Shown: piece after piece, positions 24,376-33,484 of the stretch | Layout: every line of letters starts with the position of its first letter | Position numbering within the stretch: position 1 is the stretch's first letter | Assembly: GCF_003952005.1 (NCBI RefSeq) | Contig: NZ_QXGJ01000002.1 | Span: forward strand, 282,299-346,298 | Origin: Bifidobacterium callimiconis | GTDB taxonomy: Bacteria; Actinomycetota; Actinomycetes; Actinomycetales; Bifidobacteriaceae | Reading direction: 5' to 3' | DNA: 64,000 bases | Made by a program: the position numbers and the translations under genes | Notes under the pieces: generated by a model | The model's database searches: none | What the model saw: only the letters and a program-made list of their open reading frames with translations | Told to the model about the DNA's origin: nothing

Positions 24376-26196
24376 CTACTTGACGAGCCTCTTGTTGGCC
24401 TCGATCACGGCCTCATCCCACTTGTGCTCCGGCGGTTCGATCGGGATGCCGGCCATCTTGGTCTTGAGCATGAGGATCGCGCGGGCCGCATCGTCGGGGG
24501 TGGTGGTGTTGTCGGCGAGGATCTCGTTCTCGAATCCTTCCGGATCCTTGTTGAGCTCGATCATCGCGTCCATGTACTTGTTGCCGACGACCAGCTGCCC
24601 CTGATAGGCGGCGAAGGTGACGCCCACGACCGGCACTCCACGGGAACCGATGGCGGCGATGTTCTCGGAGAAGTCGATGTGGTTGTTGCCGAAGCCTTCG
24701 GTGGTGACGATCGCGCCATCCACTTCCATGGCCTCGACGAGTGCACCGAGTCGTTCGGAGACGAAGGTCTTCTCGTCGTTGACCTGCGGGGATCCGATGA
24801 ACACCACGCCGGTCAGGTCAAGCTCCTCGTCGGTCTGCAATGCTTCGACGAGCGGCTCGCGGAAGAAGTGCCGGGTGATCTCCTTGGTGGCGGGTCCGAT
24901 GCAGGCGAGCGCGTGGATGCCGCCGTCGAGCACTTCGTTGGGGCTGAGCACCACGGGCACGTTGCCGAGGTCCACGTTCTTCTGTCCTCCCTTGACTCCG
25001 CATGGTTCGGTGGGCACGAGCAGGTTGTCGTGCATGGCACCCTGGCCCATGATCTCCTTGACGAGCACCACGCGCGGCCGGCCGGCTCGCCTGACGTCCT
25101 TGAAGGTTTCCTCGCCGATGGGCTTGACGCCGTCGAGGTTCTTGATCGCCTCGCGGCAGGCGTGCACGATCACGTCGCATGCGCTGTGTGCGGCGAACGG
25201 TCCGCGGCGTTCCATGCCGGTGCCCTTTTCGATCTTCACGTCCACACGGATCATGATGTCGTTGTCGTCGGGGCATCCGGGGCGACCATAGCGGATCTTC
25301 TCGTCCATGTAGCCTTCGCAGGAGCCGAATTCGTGCACCTGTACGCCGGCCTCGTCCATGCCGGTGAGTACGAATACCGCGCCGGAGAGCACGTTGGTCA
25401 CGCCTTCGCCGAGCTTGCCTTCGGCCTTGGCCGCCACGGGGATCACGTCCATGATGGTGTTGGAGTATACGTGGCGGTCGGCGGGGTTGATCACGGTCAT
25501 TTCCACGTCCTTGACCAGTGGATCGGCCTTCTTGGCGGCCTCCACCAGCGAACCGTCCACGGTGAGCACGCCGTCGGCGTAGGATGTCTCGCTGCCGATG
25601 ACCACTTTGGTGACCGGATAGTCTTTTTTGACGAGGGTACGCAGTACACGATCGGCTGGGGTGTCATCTTCGGCCGGCGGCACGGATGCGGCCGGGGAGG
25701 CGGTCATGGGAGCGGCCGGGCATGAGCCGGAAACGGCTCCACCTGCCGGGAAGACCAGATCGAGACCTTCGGCCTTGTCGAGGTGCAGGTGAACGTAGCC
25801 GCCGGCTGAGGCCTGAGCCACGGGCGTGGGAATCTCCCCTGCGGTTCCGCAGCAGGAGCAGCTGTCTGGCCCTCCGTCGTCGGATGAAGCGGAAGTGTCG
25901 GCGGAGTCGTCCGATTCATCATCGTCGGATGCCGAAGGGATGTCCTTGACGCCGTCGAGCAGGTCGGGCGTGAGCTGGGTCAGTGCCTCACCGTCGTTGA
26001 TCAGCGTGGCGCCGAGCGCCTGCTGGATGGTCAGACCGCCTTCCTTGAGTGTCATGAGGTTCGAGTCGACGAGGTCGGGGAAGATCGCGGGGTCCTCGAA
26101 GTCGGCTGCGCTGAGCACGGTCCCGGCGGGGCGGCGGCAGCACAGCACGGCCGGATCGTTGAGGTGCGCTTCAAGCGTTTCCTGGGAGAGAGACAT
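24376..26196 (-). CDS. prdA: D-proline reductase proprotein PrdA
   Basis: 606 residues, family size. The proprotein is cleaved at an internal Cys to make the large subunit and a small subunit with an N-terminal pyruvoyl group that binds D-proline. The best candidate is Cys432 in GGIHALACIGPATKE, which would leave a 175-residue small subunit starting with the pyruvoyl residue. The conserved downstream segments VTTEGFGNNHIDF and GVPVVGVTF are present. An unusual Asp/Ser-rich linker with a CSCCG cluster (about 85-120) and an Ala/Pro-rich stretch (about 150-175) break up the N-terminal part. No in-frame TGA. Confidence 0.88.
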   Translation of the reverse strand: MSLSQETLEAHLNDPAVLCCRRPAGTVLSAADFEDPAIFPDLVDSNLMTLKEGGLTIQQALGATLINDGEALTQLTPDLLDGVKDIPSASDDDESDDSADTSASSDDGGPDSCSCCGTAGEIPTPVAQASAGGYVHLHLDKAEGLDLVFPAGGAVSGSCPAAPMTASPAASVPPAEDDTPADRVLRTLVKKDYPVTKVVIGSETSYADGVLTVDGSLVEAAKKADPLVKDVEMTVINPADRHVYSNTIMDVIPVAAKAEGKLGEGVTNVLSGAVFVLTGMDEAGVQVHEFGSCEGYMDEKIRYGRPGCPDDNDIMIRVDVKIEKGTGMERRGPFAAHSACDVIVHACREAIKNLDGVKPIGEETFKDVRRAGRPRVVLVKEIMGQGAMHDNLLVPTEPCGVKGGQKNVDLGNVPVVLSPNEVLDGGIHALACIGPATKEITRHFFREPLVEALQTDEELDLTGVVFIGSPQVNDEKTFVSERLGALVEAMEVDGAIVTTEGFGNNHIDFSENIAAIGSRGVPVVGVTFAAYQGQLVVGNKYMDAMIELNKDPEGFENEILADNTTTPDDAARAILMLKTKMAGIPIEPPEHKWDEAVIEANKRLVK

Positions 26197-26310
26197 TGTG
26201 GGGTTCCTTTCTCTGTGTGGGGTTTCTCGATGGTTGAGTGTTTGGTTTCGTCTGGGTTCTTCGCATGAATCAACGCACGCGATGAATCAACGTCACGCGA
26301 CGGACTGCCG

Positions 26311-27516
26311 TCACGCGGCCTTGACGGTCTTGCGGAAGGCGCGGATGATCGGCTCGTCTCCGGCGCGCATGAACGCGTCGGTGGCGTGGTGCACGCGCAT
26401 GCCGAGTTTCGGCGCCACCTGCATCACGGTGTTCGAGCAGTCGGTGCAGTGGGAGATCAGCACGCTTTGCGCGCCTTCCTTCTTCAGTGCGATGATGTTC
26501 TGCGCCTGGCCCGGACAGATGCCGGGGTTGCGGCATTTGAGTCGTCCGTTGGCCAGACGACATGCGTTCTTGCAGAGGCGGACGTCGACCAATGGTGCGC
26601 CTTTGGCGGTCACGATCGCTCTGAGTCGTTCCTCGCTTGCCCCGCACGCGCAGACGATGATGCCCATCGGGCCGGGGTCGGCGAGTTCCGGCCCGGCGAT
26701 GATGATGCCGCCGCAGGTTTCCGAGACGGTGCTGTCGAGTGTGCCGAGGCTGCCCATGTACGGGCCGCCGATCATGATCTGCTCGTCGTCGGTCGGCTGA
26801 TGGATGTGCAGCGCATTGAGAACGTCTCGCACGCCGATGCCGATCGGCACGTCGTAGATGACCAGACTGACGTCGTTGTCGTATCCGCTGCCTTCGATGT
26901 GTCCGGCGACGGTGATGTCCTTGGTGGTCACGGCCAGATTCTCGATGACCGCATTGTGCACGCGCATAAGCGATTCGACGTTCATGACTACGGCGCCGGC
27001 TGCGCTGGGGATGGCGTCGGGCGGCAACAGCGTACCGAGCACGTCGCGAACGATGGCGCGTTCGTCGCCTGCCGGGTAGCGGTCCTTGAGGAACACGATC
27101 TCGATGTCGGGATTGATGTCGAAGTCGTATCCGCCGTGCGCCGCGGTGTCGAGTGCGGCCTGCAGACTGCGCACGGCGTTGGCGTTCTTGGGTTTGATGG
27201 CTACGATGCCGCGCGTTGCGCCCACCTCATGCATGGCGATGGTGAGTCCGGAGAGGATCTTTTCGGGGTCGGTCTCCGCCCTGGCGGTGTTGTGTTCGAG
27301 CAGCGGCTCGCATTCGGCCGCGTTGGCGATCACCGTGGTGCAACCCTTGCCGAACTTCAGTTTCTTGAATGTCGGGAAGCCGGCACCGCCCATGCCGACC
27401 AGTCCGGATTCCTCGATCTTCGTCAGCGGAGCCGCGTCGATGTCGTCCACTCGTCGGATCGGGACGTCGGCGAACAGTTCCGTGGATCGAATGACGTGAT
27501 GGTGACGTGCGGTCAT
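26311..27516 (-). CDS. prdC: Proline-reductase-associated electron transfer protein PrdC (RnfC-like)
   Basis: 401 residues from the ATG at 27514-27516 (AAAGGGG upstream); GTG at 27525 is an alternative. RnfC-like fold: GMGGAGFPTF for FMN/NADH-type binding, ANAAECEPLL, and a Cys-rich C-terminal part (CACGASE, CKNACR, CRNPGICPGQ, HCTDCSN) for iron-sulfur or thiol redox. In clostridia PrdC feeds electrons from NADH to proline reductase and can be a selenoprotein; this one has no TGA. It is the first gene of the prd transcript, with a promoter region rich in TAGAAC half-sites. Confidence 0.87.
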   Translation of the reverse strand: MTARHHHVIRSTELFADVPIRRVDDIDAAPLTKIEESGLVGMGGAGFPTFKKLKFGKGCTTVIANAAECEPLLEHNTARAETDPEKILSGLTIAMHEVGATRGIVAIKPKNANAVRSLQAALDTAAHGGYDFDINPDIEIVFLKDRYPAGDERAIVRDVLGTLLPPDAIPSAAGAVVMNVESLMRVHNAVIENLAVTTKDITVAGHIEGSGYDNDVSLVIYDVPIGIGVRDVLNALHIHQPTDDEQIMIGGPYMGSLGTLDSTVSETCGGIIIAGPELADPGPMGIIVCACGASEERLRAIVTAKGAPLVDVRLCKNACRLANGRLKCRNPGICPGQAQNIIALKKEGAQSVLISHCTDCSNTVMQVAPKLGMRVHHATDAFMRAGDEPIIRAFRKTVKAA

Positions 27517-27577
27517 GAGATCCACCCCTTTCTATCGTGGAACGCGTTCATGCAATCACAAACTTTTTGTATTCGTT

Positions 27578-27610
27578 GTTCTAGAACGTGTTCTATTTAT
27601 AGAGTAGAAC
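27578..27610. promoter_or_regulatory. Operator cluster upstream of prdC
   Basis: Half-sites GTTCTA (27578-27583), TAGAAC (27582-27587), GTTCTA (27590-27595) and TAGAAC (27605-27610) alternate in orientation, making the palindromes GTTCTAGAAC and TAGAACGTGTTCTA. A further TAGAAC lies at 27668-27673. They sit 60-160 bp before prdC, where a TetR repressor would act. Confidence 0.5.
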
Positions 27611-27745
27611 TTGCCGCGTTACGCGTCATATTTTCTTGTGTTACCGTCAAGTTACTGCAGAAACATCTAGAACATAGTACAAAAATGGGGCTTCTTTTGC
27701 CACGAAGAAGACCCATATGAGACAGACGGATTAGAGGAGACTTCG

Positions 27746-27800
27746 GCTCCCCTCAGTCCGCCTTCGGCGGACAGCTCCCCTCGATCCCGAGGGGAGCCGA
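27746..27800. repeat. REP-like GC-rich hairpin element
   Basis: CAGTCCGCCTTCGGCGGAC hairpin followed by GCTCCCCTCGATCCCGAGGGGAGC hairpin-type sequence (split at 27779). One of at least six related elements in the window (also 31440, 39183, 45578, 49027, 54076). It lies between prdC and the ABC transporter and may end transcription. Confidence 0.65.
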
Positions 27801-27809
27801 CGATAAAAG

Positions 27810-28613
27810 CTATCTCCCTACGGCGCTGAGGAACTGCTTCGTCCGCTCGTTCACCGGATGCGCCATGATCTCCTTGGGATCACCCTCGTCGATGATCGCG
27901 CCATCGGCCATCACCACCAGATGATCGCCGACATCCCTGGCGAAACTCATCTCGTGCGTGACCACGCACATGGTCATGCCACCTTCGGCCAGTTCCCTCA
28001 TCACGTTGAGCACCTCGCCGCTCACTTCGGGATCGAGCGCGGACGTCGGCTCGTCGAACAGCATCACGGCCGGATCGAGCGCCAACGCGCGGGCGATGGC
28101 CACACGCTGCTGCTGACCGCCGGACAACTGAGACGGCTTATGGTCGGCACGATCCTCGAGCCCCACTCGCTTGAGCAGTTCCATGGCACGTTCCTCGGCT
28201 TCCTCCTTGCTGCGTCCCAGCACGTACTGCTGTGGAAACACCACGTTCTTCAGCGCGCTCATGTGGGGAAACAGGTTGAACTGCTGAAACACCATGCCGC
28301 ATTTGCGCCGAAGTGCCATGAGATCGCTCTTGGGCAGGTTCTCGGTGAAGTCCACGAACTGTCCGTCGATCATCATGTTGCCGTCGTCAGGCTGCTCCAA
28401 TAGGTTGATGCATCGCAGCAGCGTGGACTTGCCGGCGCCGGATGGACCGATGATCGAGCACACCTCGCCGCGTTCGACCCTGAGCGACACCTCGTGCAGG
28501 ATCGTGTTGCCGTTGTATGACTTGACCACGCCGCCCAGTTCGATCATGTACTTGCTGTGATCGTCGCCCTCCGTGGAGGACACCGTCTGCGAGACCAGTG
28601 TTGCCAGTGTCAT
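27810..28613 (-). CDS. Polar amino-acid ABC transporter ATPase
   Basis: 267 residues. Walker A GPSGAGKS, signature LSGGQQQRVAIARAL, Walker B VMLFDEPTSALD and the switch His of VTHEMSF are all intact. GlnQ/HisP-type family. Start has AAGGAGAC upstream. Last gene of a transporter set (two permeases, binding protein, ATPase) transcribed toward the prd genes. Substrate unknown; proline or hydroxyproline is suggested by position. Confidence 0.92.
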   Translation of the reverse strand: MTLATLVSQTVSSTEGDDHSKYMIELGGVVKSYNGNTILHEVSLRVERGEVCSIIGPSGAGKSTLLRCINLLEQPDDGNMMIDGQFVDFTENLPKSDLMALRRKCGMVFQQFNLFPHMSALKNVVFPQQYVLGRSKEEAEERAMELLKRVGLEDRADHKPSQLSGGQQQRVAIARALALDPAVMLFDEPTSALDPEVSGEVLNVMRELAEGGMTMCVVTHEMSFARDVGDHLVVMADGAIIDEGDPKEIMAHPVNERTKQFLSAVGR

Positions 28614-28675
28614 TGTCGTCTCCTTGCTCTTACGTTTGCCGATTGCCGTCTTGCCGGCGATACACGCCTACGGAG

Positions 28676-28728
28676 ATCTTCGACAGCGACCCCGTTGAAA
28701 TGGGCCGCGGTCGAAGACGACCGTCCGC
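28676..28728 (-). terminator. Hairpin between binding protein and ATPase genes
   Basis: CTTCGAC (28678-28684) pairs with GTCGAAG (28720-28726), with inner GC pairing. It sits between the SBP stop (28776) and the ATPase start (28613), perhaps to raise binding-protein levels over the ATPase. Confidence 0.4.
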
Positions 28729-28775
28729 TCATATCGCGGAAATCATCGGGAAATCAGGGATGCCATCCGGTGCCG

Positions 28776-29672
28776 TCACTTCGTGATCGGGACCACGTAC
28801 TGCTTGTCGCGAATAGCGGCCAGTCCCTCGTCCAGCCCGTACTTCTTGAGTGTGGGCTTGACCTTGTCGTCCTTGATGAGCTTCTCGATGCCCTTGTCGA
28901 ACGCCTGACCGAGCGAGCTGTTGCCCTTGGTGTACGGGTAGCTCACCTCCGGGGGCTCGACCAGCGAGTTGATGCGCTTGTCCGGGTTCTTGTTGGCGTA
29001 TTCCACCACGATGTCGTCGTTGCCCTTGAACTCATCGACCGCGGTGCCGTACGCTTCCATGATCATGTCGACTCGACCGGCCTCGAGATCCTGCTTCATC
29101 TCCACGGAGCTCGGATAGGTCTTCACCTTGTCTCCGAACACGGTCTTCATGTCCTCAAGCCAGCCGTAACCGTCGCCGATGCCAATGGACTTGATGCCCT
29201 TGGATTCGATGTCGTCGATGGTCTTGATGTCCACGCTCTTCTTGGAGGCGTATCCCACACCCTCAAGGTAGATGGACTTCGGGAAGTCGACCACCTGTTC
29301 ACGCTTTTCGGTCACGTTGATGTCGCCGGTGGCGGTGTCGATCTGTCCGGAGGCGATGGCCTGCATGGCGTTGGCGAACGAGGCCTGCTGCCATTCGACG
29401 TTCAGACAGTTGGCGTCGGCGATCGACTTGATGAAGTCGATGTCCATGCCTTTGGGGTTGCCGCCGTTGTAGCTGGAGTACGGCGGCTGGTCGATCACGC
29501 CCACCGTGAGCGTGCCGGACTTGATGGTGGTGATGTTGGACACCAGCGGCGTGCAGTCGCTTTTGGCGGCGGACGAGCTTGACGATCCGCCGCCGCATGC
29601 GGCGAGCGCGCTGACGCTCATCAGTGCGGCGCAGGCCGCGGCCATCAGCTTCATTCCTCGTGTGATCTTCAT
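28776..29672 (-). CDS. Amino-acid ABC transporter substrate-binding lipoprotein
   Basis: 298 residues from the ATG at 29670-29672 (AGAGGAAC upstream); the open frame extends further but the lipoprotein signal fixes the start. Lipobox LAAC with Cys26, then a Gly/Ser linker. The body is a family 3 solute-binding fold (LTVGVIDQPPYSSYN...GMDIDFIKSIAD) for polar amino acids. Usual partner of the two permeases upstream. Ligand not readable. Confidence 0.9.
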   Translation of the reverse strand: MKITRGMKLMAAACAALMSVSALAACGGGSSSSSAAKSDCTPLVSNITTIKSGTLTVGVIDQPPYSSYNGGNPKGMDIDFIKSIADANCLNVEWQQASFANAMQAIASGQIDTATGDINVTEKREQVVDFPKSIYLEGVGYASKKSVDIKTIDDIESKGIKSIGIGDGYGWLEDMKTVFGDKVKTYPSSVEMKQDLEAGRVDMIMEAYGTAVDEFKGNDDIVVEYANKNPDKRINSLVEPPEVSYPYTKGNSSLGQAFDKGIEKLIKDDKVKPTLKKYGLDEGLAAIRDKQYVVPITK

Positions 29673-29800
29673 GATCGTGTTCCTCTCTGTGTGTGGCCGG
29701 AAGTCGTTCCGGTCGACGATGACCTTGCGTTTGGGGACGGCGTGCGACGGGAAGGTCGGCCTGGGGCATGTCGGTGTGGGAGATTGCGGGATTTGCGGAT

Positions 29801-30466
29801 TCAGTAGCTCAATGCCAGTCGGCGTTCGAGCCAGCGGGTGATCCAGGATGCGGGCAGCGTGATCACGGCGTAGCACAGTCCGGCGAGCACGAAGACGCGC
29901 AGGTATTGGAATGTGGTGGATCCGTAGGTGTACGCCTCCTTCATGAGCTCGGGTACGGCCACGGTGTAGGCCAGGGATGTGTCCTGGAACAGGAGGATGG
30001 TCTGTCCGAGCAGTGCGGGGATGATGGATCGGAACGCTTGTGGCAGGATCACGTAGAAGAAGGTGATGTTGCCGTTGAGTCCGAGCGCGTCTCCGGCTTC
30101 GTTCTGCCCGTGGGGTACGGCTTGGATGCCGGCGCGGAAGATTTCGGAGCAATAGCACGAGTAGTTCCATGCCAGGGCGATGATGGCCGAGGGAAAGCTG
30201 TCGAGCAGTACGCCGAAGCTGGGCAGTCCGAAGTACACGAGGTAGAGGATGATCAGCGCGGGCATGCCTCGTCCGATCTCCACGACGACCAGTCCGAGTG
30301 CGCTGATGAACCGGCTGCGGCTCATCACCATCATGCAGAAGATCAATCCGAGCGGCAGGCCGATGATCATGGAGACTCCGGCAAGCGCGACGCTGATCTG
30401 CAGTCCGTGCATCATGCCGGGCAGTCCTTCGGCCCAGAATTGCAGAAGCGGTTCCTGTGTGGTCAT
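29801..30466 (-). CDS. Amino-acid ABC transporter permease
   Basis: 221 residues, HisMQ/GlnP family with about five membrane helices and the ATPase-docking EAA-type loop (EAGDALGLNGNITFFYVILPQAFR). It starts one base after the stop of the other permease (30468). Forms a heterodimeric channel with it. Confidence 0.92.
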   Translation of the reverse strand: MTTQEPLLQFWAEGLPGMMHGLQISVALAGVSMIIGLPLGLIFCMMVMSRSRFISALGLVVVEIGRGMPALIILYLVYFGLPSFGVLLDSFPSAIIALAWNYSCYCSEIFRAGIQAVPHGQNEAGDALGLNGNITFFYVILPQAFRSIIPALLGQTILLFQDTSLAYTVAVPELMKEAYTYGSTTFQYLRVFVLAGLCYAVITLPASWITRWLERRLALSY

Positions 30467-30467
30467 G

Positions 30468-31112
30468 TCAGATCACCGCCTTGCGCAGGTTGGCGTCGAG
30501 TTTGCGTGACAGCATGGCCACGGGGATGCTCAGTACGATGTAGAGCACGCCGGCGATGGCGTAGGGCAGTACGCCGGCGACGGAGTTGATGTTCTGTTTG
30601 GCGTATCCCTGTGCCATGAACACCATTTCCGCCACGGCTATGGTGGATGCGATGGACGAGTTCTTGAGCAGTCCGATCAGGTAGGTGGCTATGGACGGGC
30701 TGACGATGCGCGCCGCCTGCGGCACGATCACGCCGAAGAACGATATCGTGCCTGGGATGCCGAGCGCCGCGGCCGCCTCGTATTGTCCTTTGGGCACGGC
30801 CTGCAATCCACCTCGGTAGATGTCGGCAAGGTAGCCGGCCGAGATGAGTCCCAGTCCAACGATTGCGGCTTCCAATGCGGTGATGCGGAATGCTGGCGTG
30901 GATAGACCGAATTTCAACAGGAACAGCCATACGATCATGGGGATGCCGCGCAGCAGGTCGACGACAAGGCGGACGATCCAGCGGATCGGCGCTATGCCTG
31001 TTCGCAGACCAAGCGCCATGGGGATTCCGAGTATCGCGCCGATCGAGAATGAGACAACGGTGATCAGCAATGTCATCGGAAGTCCGGAGAGCACCACGAG
31101 AAGCGGTTCCAT
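30468..31112 (-). CDS. Amino-acid ABC transporter permease
   Basis: 214 residues, same HisMQ family. EAA-type loop YEAAAALGIPGTISFFGVIVPQAAR. First gene of the transporter operon; GAAGGGGGCT precedes the ATG. Heterodimer partner of the next permease. Confidence 0.92.
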   Translation of the reverse strand: MEPLLVVLSGLPMTLLITVVSFSIGAILGIPMALGLRTGIAPIRWIVRLVVDLLRGIPMIVWLFLLKFGLSTPAFRITALEAAIVGLGLISAGYLADIYRGGLQAVPKGQYEAAAALGIPGTISFFGVIVPQAARIVSPSIATYLIGLLKNSSIASTIAVAEMVFMAQGYAKQNINSVAGVLPYAIAGVLYIVLSIPVAMLSRKLDANLRKAVI

Positions 31113-31439
31113 GTGAGCCCCCTTCCTCTAGTAGCGAGTGAACTTTGGCAGGAGGCTTTCAAGAACGTAGTACACGTGGAATAGATGATCACCGATGACG
31201 ATGACCATGACGATCATGGCGTACGGCGATGTGATGCAATACCAGAAACGGATTGCAATTTAAGGTATTTGCGCGTGTTTCCAACCCCTTGCGTTGATTC
31301 AGTATTTAAGAGGCGGAACAATTCTCGGAATTTGCCGAGATGTAAACGGGGATAGATTGCGTTCTAGTTTGTAGTCTACTTGTAACACCATGGAACATTG
31401 AGCGTCACAAACGCCCCACAGCTCATCCTATGGCCCTTA
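31113..31439. promoter_or_regulatory. Promoter region of the amino-acid transporter
   Basis: About 325 bp, AT-rich, no gene. It contains one GTTCTA half-site (31361-31366) of the type found before prdC and tetR, and a CTCGGAATTTGCCGAG hairpin near 31324-31339. Confidence 0.4.
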
Positions 31440-31637
31440 TCGCCTCCCCCTTGAGGCATTCAGAACCATCCCAAGCTCCCCTCGTCAGGAAAACTCCACC
31501 CCTTCCAAGCTCCCCTTGTTCAGAAGCTACCAGCGGAGTCAAACCCCTAAGTCCCGTCAGAGAAACCGTAGCGAAGCCCCACCCCTTCCAAGCTCCCCTT
31601 GTCAGGGGAGCTGTCTGCGAAGCAGACTGAGGGGTAG
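31440..31637. repeat. Cluster of REP-like elements, partly degenerate
   Basis: Three tandem-like copies of an AAGCTCCCCTYGTCAG core (near 31462, 31508, 31588). The last is intact with GCTCCCCTTGTCAGGGGAGC and the adjoining GTCTGCGAAGCAGAC hairpin. Same family as the other GC-rich hairpins. Lies between the transporter promoter and orn. Confidence 0.6.
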
Positions 31638-31679
31638 TCACCAGCATCACGCCAAACCCAGCGCAATCAGTCCGGATCT

Positions 31680-32387
31680 TTAGTAATCCGCCTTCTCCGG
31701 AGTGCTGGCATCCTCCACCGGGTTGCCATTCTCCTCATACTTGCGCAGCAGACTGGTGGACTCGATGTCATCGGCGATGGCGCGGGCCTGCTCGGCGTCC
31801 GGACCGGGAGCCGGCTTGAAGAACGCCTCACGGTAGTAGCGCAGTTCGTCGAGCGATTCGATGATGTCGGCGAGCGCGCGATGACCGCCATGCTTTGCCG
31901 GCTTGTTGAGGTACACGTCCGGGTACCAGCGGCGGGACAGCTCCTTGAGGGTGCTTACGTCGATCACGCGGTAGTGCAGCATGCTCATCAGGTCGGGCAT
32001 GTAGCGGTCGAGGAACTTCTTGTCGCTGCCCACGGAGTTGCCGGCGAGGTGGGCCTTGCCCTTGGCGGGCAGCCACTGCCTGACGTATTCGATCACCTGA
32101 CGCTGCGCCTCATCGAGCGGCAGACCGTTGGCGTTCCATTCGTCGATCAGTCCGGAGCTGGTGTGCATGTGGCGCACGAAGTCGTTCATCTGCGCCACGG
32201 CGGCGTCCGACGGCTTGATGACGAGGTCGATGCCCTCGTCAAGCACGTTGAGATTGAAGTCGGTGGGCACGACGGATACTTCGCACAGTTCGTCGTGGAA
32301 GATGTCGAGTCCGGTCATTTCGCAGTCGATCCAGATCATGCGCGATTCCGCGGGATCGAATGTTTCGAAGTCCTTATGCGATGCCAT
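31680..32387 (-). CDS. orn: Oligoribonuclease
   Basis: 235 residues, slightly long for the family. DEDDh 3'-5' exonuclease that degrades 2-5-nt RNAs: D-x-E in [10 protein letters not shown], the ExoII region [17 protein letters not shown], and Exo[13 protein letters not shown]-terminal 25 residues are an extension. Monocistronic. Housekeeping gene. Confidence 0.95.
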   Translation of the reverse strand: MASHKDFETFDPAESRMIWIDCEMTGLDIFHDELCEVSVVPTDFNLNVLDEGIDLVIKPSDAAVAQMNDFVRHMHTSSGLIDEWNANGLPLDEAQRQVIEYVRQWLPAKGKAHLAGNSVGSDKKFLDRYMPDLMSMLHYRVIDVSTLKELSRRWYPDVYLNKPAKHGGHRALADIIESLDELRYYREAFFKPAPGPDAEQARAIADDIESTSLLRKYEENGNPVEDASTPEKADY

Positions 32388-32443
32388 TATTCAGCCTTTC
32401 CCTATCAACGGAACAGGTAAGCGTACCGCGACCACGGGATTTT

Positions 32444-33484
32444 TCAGTCATCCGTGGGGGCGGGGCCAGTGGTGTCACGCAGTACGAGCGAAGTGGGCAC
32501 CACGCTGTACGGGTTGTCCAGCCGTTCGCCACGCATGAGCGCGAGCGTCTTATTGCCTGCCGCGCGGCCGAGTTCGGTGGGATCCTGATGCACGGTGGTC
32601 ATGTCAAGGATCGGCGCACGGGTGTCGTCGTCGAATCCGATGACGGACATGTCTTCGGGGATGCGCACGCCCACGCGCACTAGTTCACGTACCAAAGCAA
32701 CGGCGACCTTATCGTTCTCCACACAGACGCCGGTGGGACGCGACGGTGAGCCGACCAGCTGCGCGGCGATGCCGGAGTAGACGTCCATCTGACTGCGCAT
32801 TCCGGTGTAGACGATGGCGGGGATCGTCATGATCTTGTCGTCGGCGTAGCCGAGTTCGCGCGACGCCGAGACAAACGCCTGGGAGCGGATGCGCGATGTG
32901 CTGAGGAACGGCGACGTTTCGGGCTGCTCCACGTAGGCGAGGCTCTCGTGGCCAAGCGAGTGCAGCAGCCGCACGGGCGCATACATGGAAACACGGTCGT
33001 CGATGCGCGCGGTGGCATCGTAGCCGTCGTCGCTGGGGGTGTTGAGTCCCACTACGGGTACGGTGAGCTCTTTGAGCACCTGCTTCTTGGCGTCGTCGAG
33101 GTCGAACGAGAATACGATGACCGCGTCGACATTCTGATTGCCGGGTAGCGTCTGGAAGAAATTGTCGAGCGTGTCCTGCCCCCAGATCACATAGGGGATC
33201 ACGTCATATCCGTGCACGGACAGCGCCTCGTACACGCCTTCAAAGGCATGGGAGTTGAACCAGCCGCTGATGCGGTCCGCCAGAAGCACGCCCACGCGCA
33301 TGGTCTTGCCGCTGGCGAGGGATGACGCGCTCTTCGAGAAGGAGAAGTGCAGTTTTTCCGCCGCGTCCTCCACACGCTTGCGCGTGGCCGGATTGACCTT
33401 GTCAAGTCCTCGCAATGCACGTGAAACGGTGGAGACGGATACGCCGGCGGCTTTGGCCACCTCGGAGATCGTGGTTCGTGCCAT
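32444..33484 (-). CDS. LacI-family regulator of alpha-glucoside locus
   Basis: 346 residues. N-terminal LacI helix-turn-helix (TTISEVAKAAGVSVSTVSRAL) and hinge, then a periplasmic-binding-like effector domain. Strong AAAGGAGG ribosome site. Divergent from a GH13 glucosidase and MFS transporter, its likely targets. The shared gap holds several CG-centred palindromes typical of LacI operators. Confidence 0.92.
   Translation of the reverse strand: MARTTISEVAKAAGVSVSTVSRALRGLDKVNPATRKRVEDAAEKLHFSFSKSASSLASGKTMRVGVLLADRISGWFNSHAFEGVYEALSVHGYDVIPYVIWGQDTLDNFFQTLPGNQNVDAVIVFSFDLDDAKKQVLKELTVPVVGLNTPSDDGYDATARIDDRVSMYAPVRLLHSLGHESLAYVEQPETSPFLSTSRIRSQAFVSASRELGYADDKIMTIPAIVYTGMRSQMDVYSGIAAQLVGSPSRPTGVCVENDKVAVALVRELVRVGVRIPEDMSVIGFDDDTRAPILDMTTVHQDPTELGRAAGNKTLALMRGERLDNPYSVVPTSLVLRDTTGPAPTDD

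Noticed and set aside
28776..30170. 464-residue version of the binding protein
   Set aside because: The extra N-terminus overlaps the permease gene; the lipoprotein signal and ribosome site set the start at 29672.
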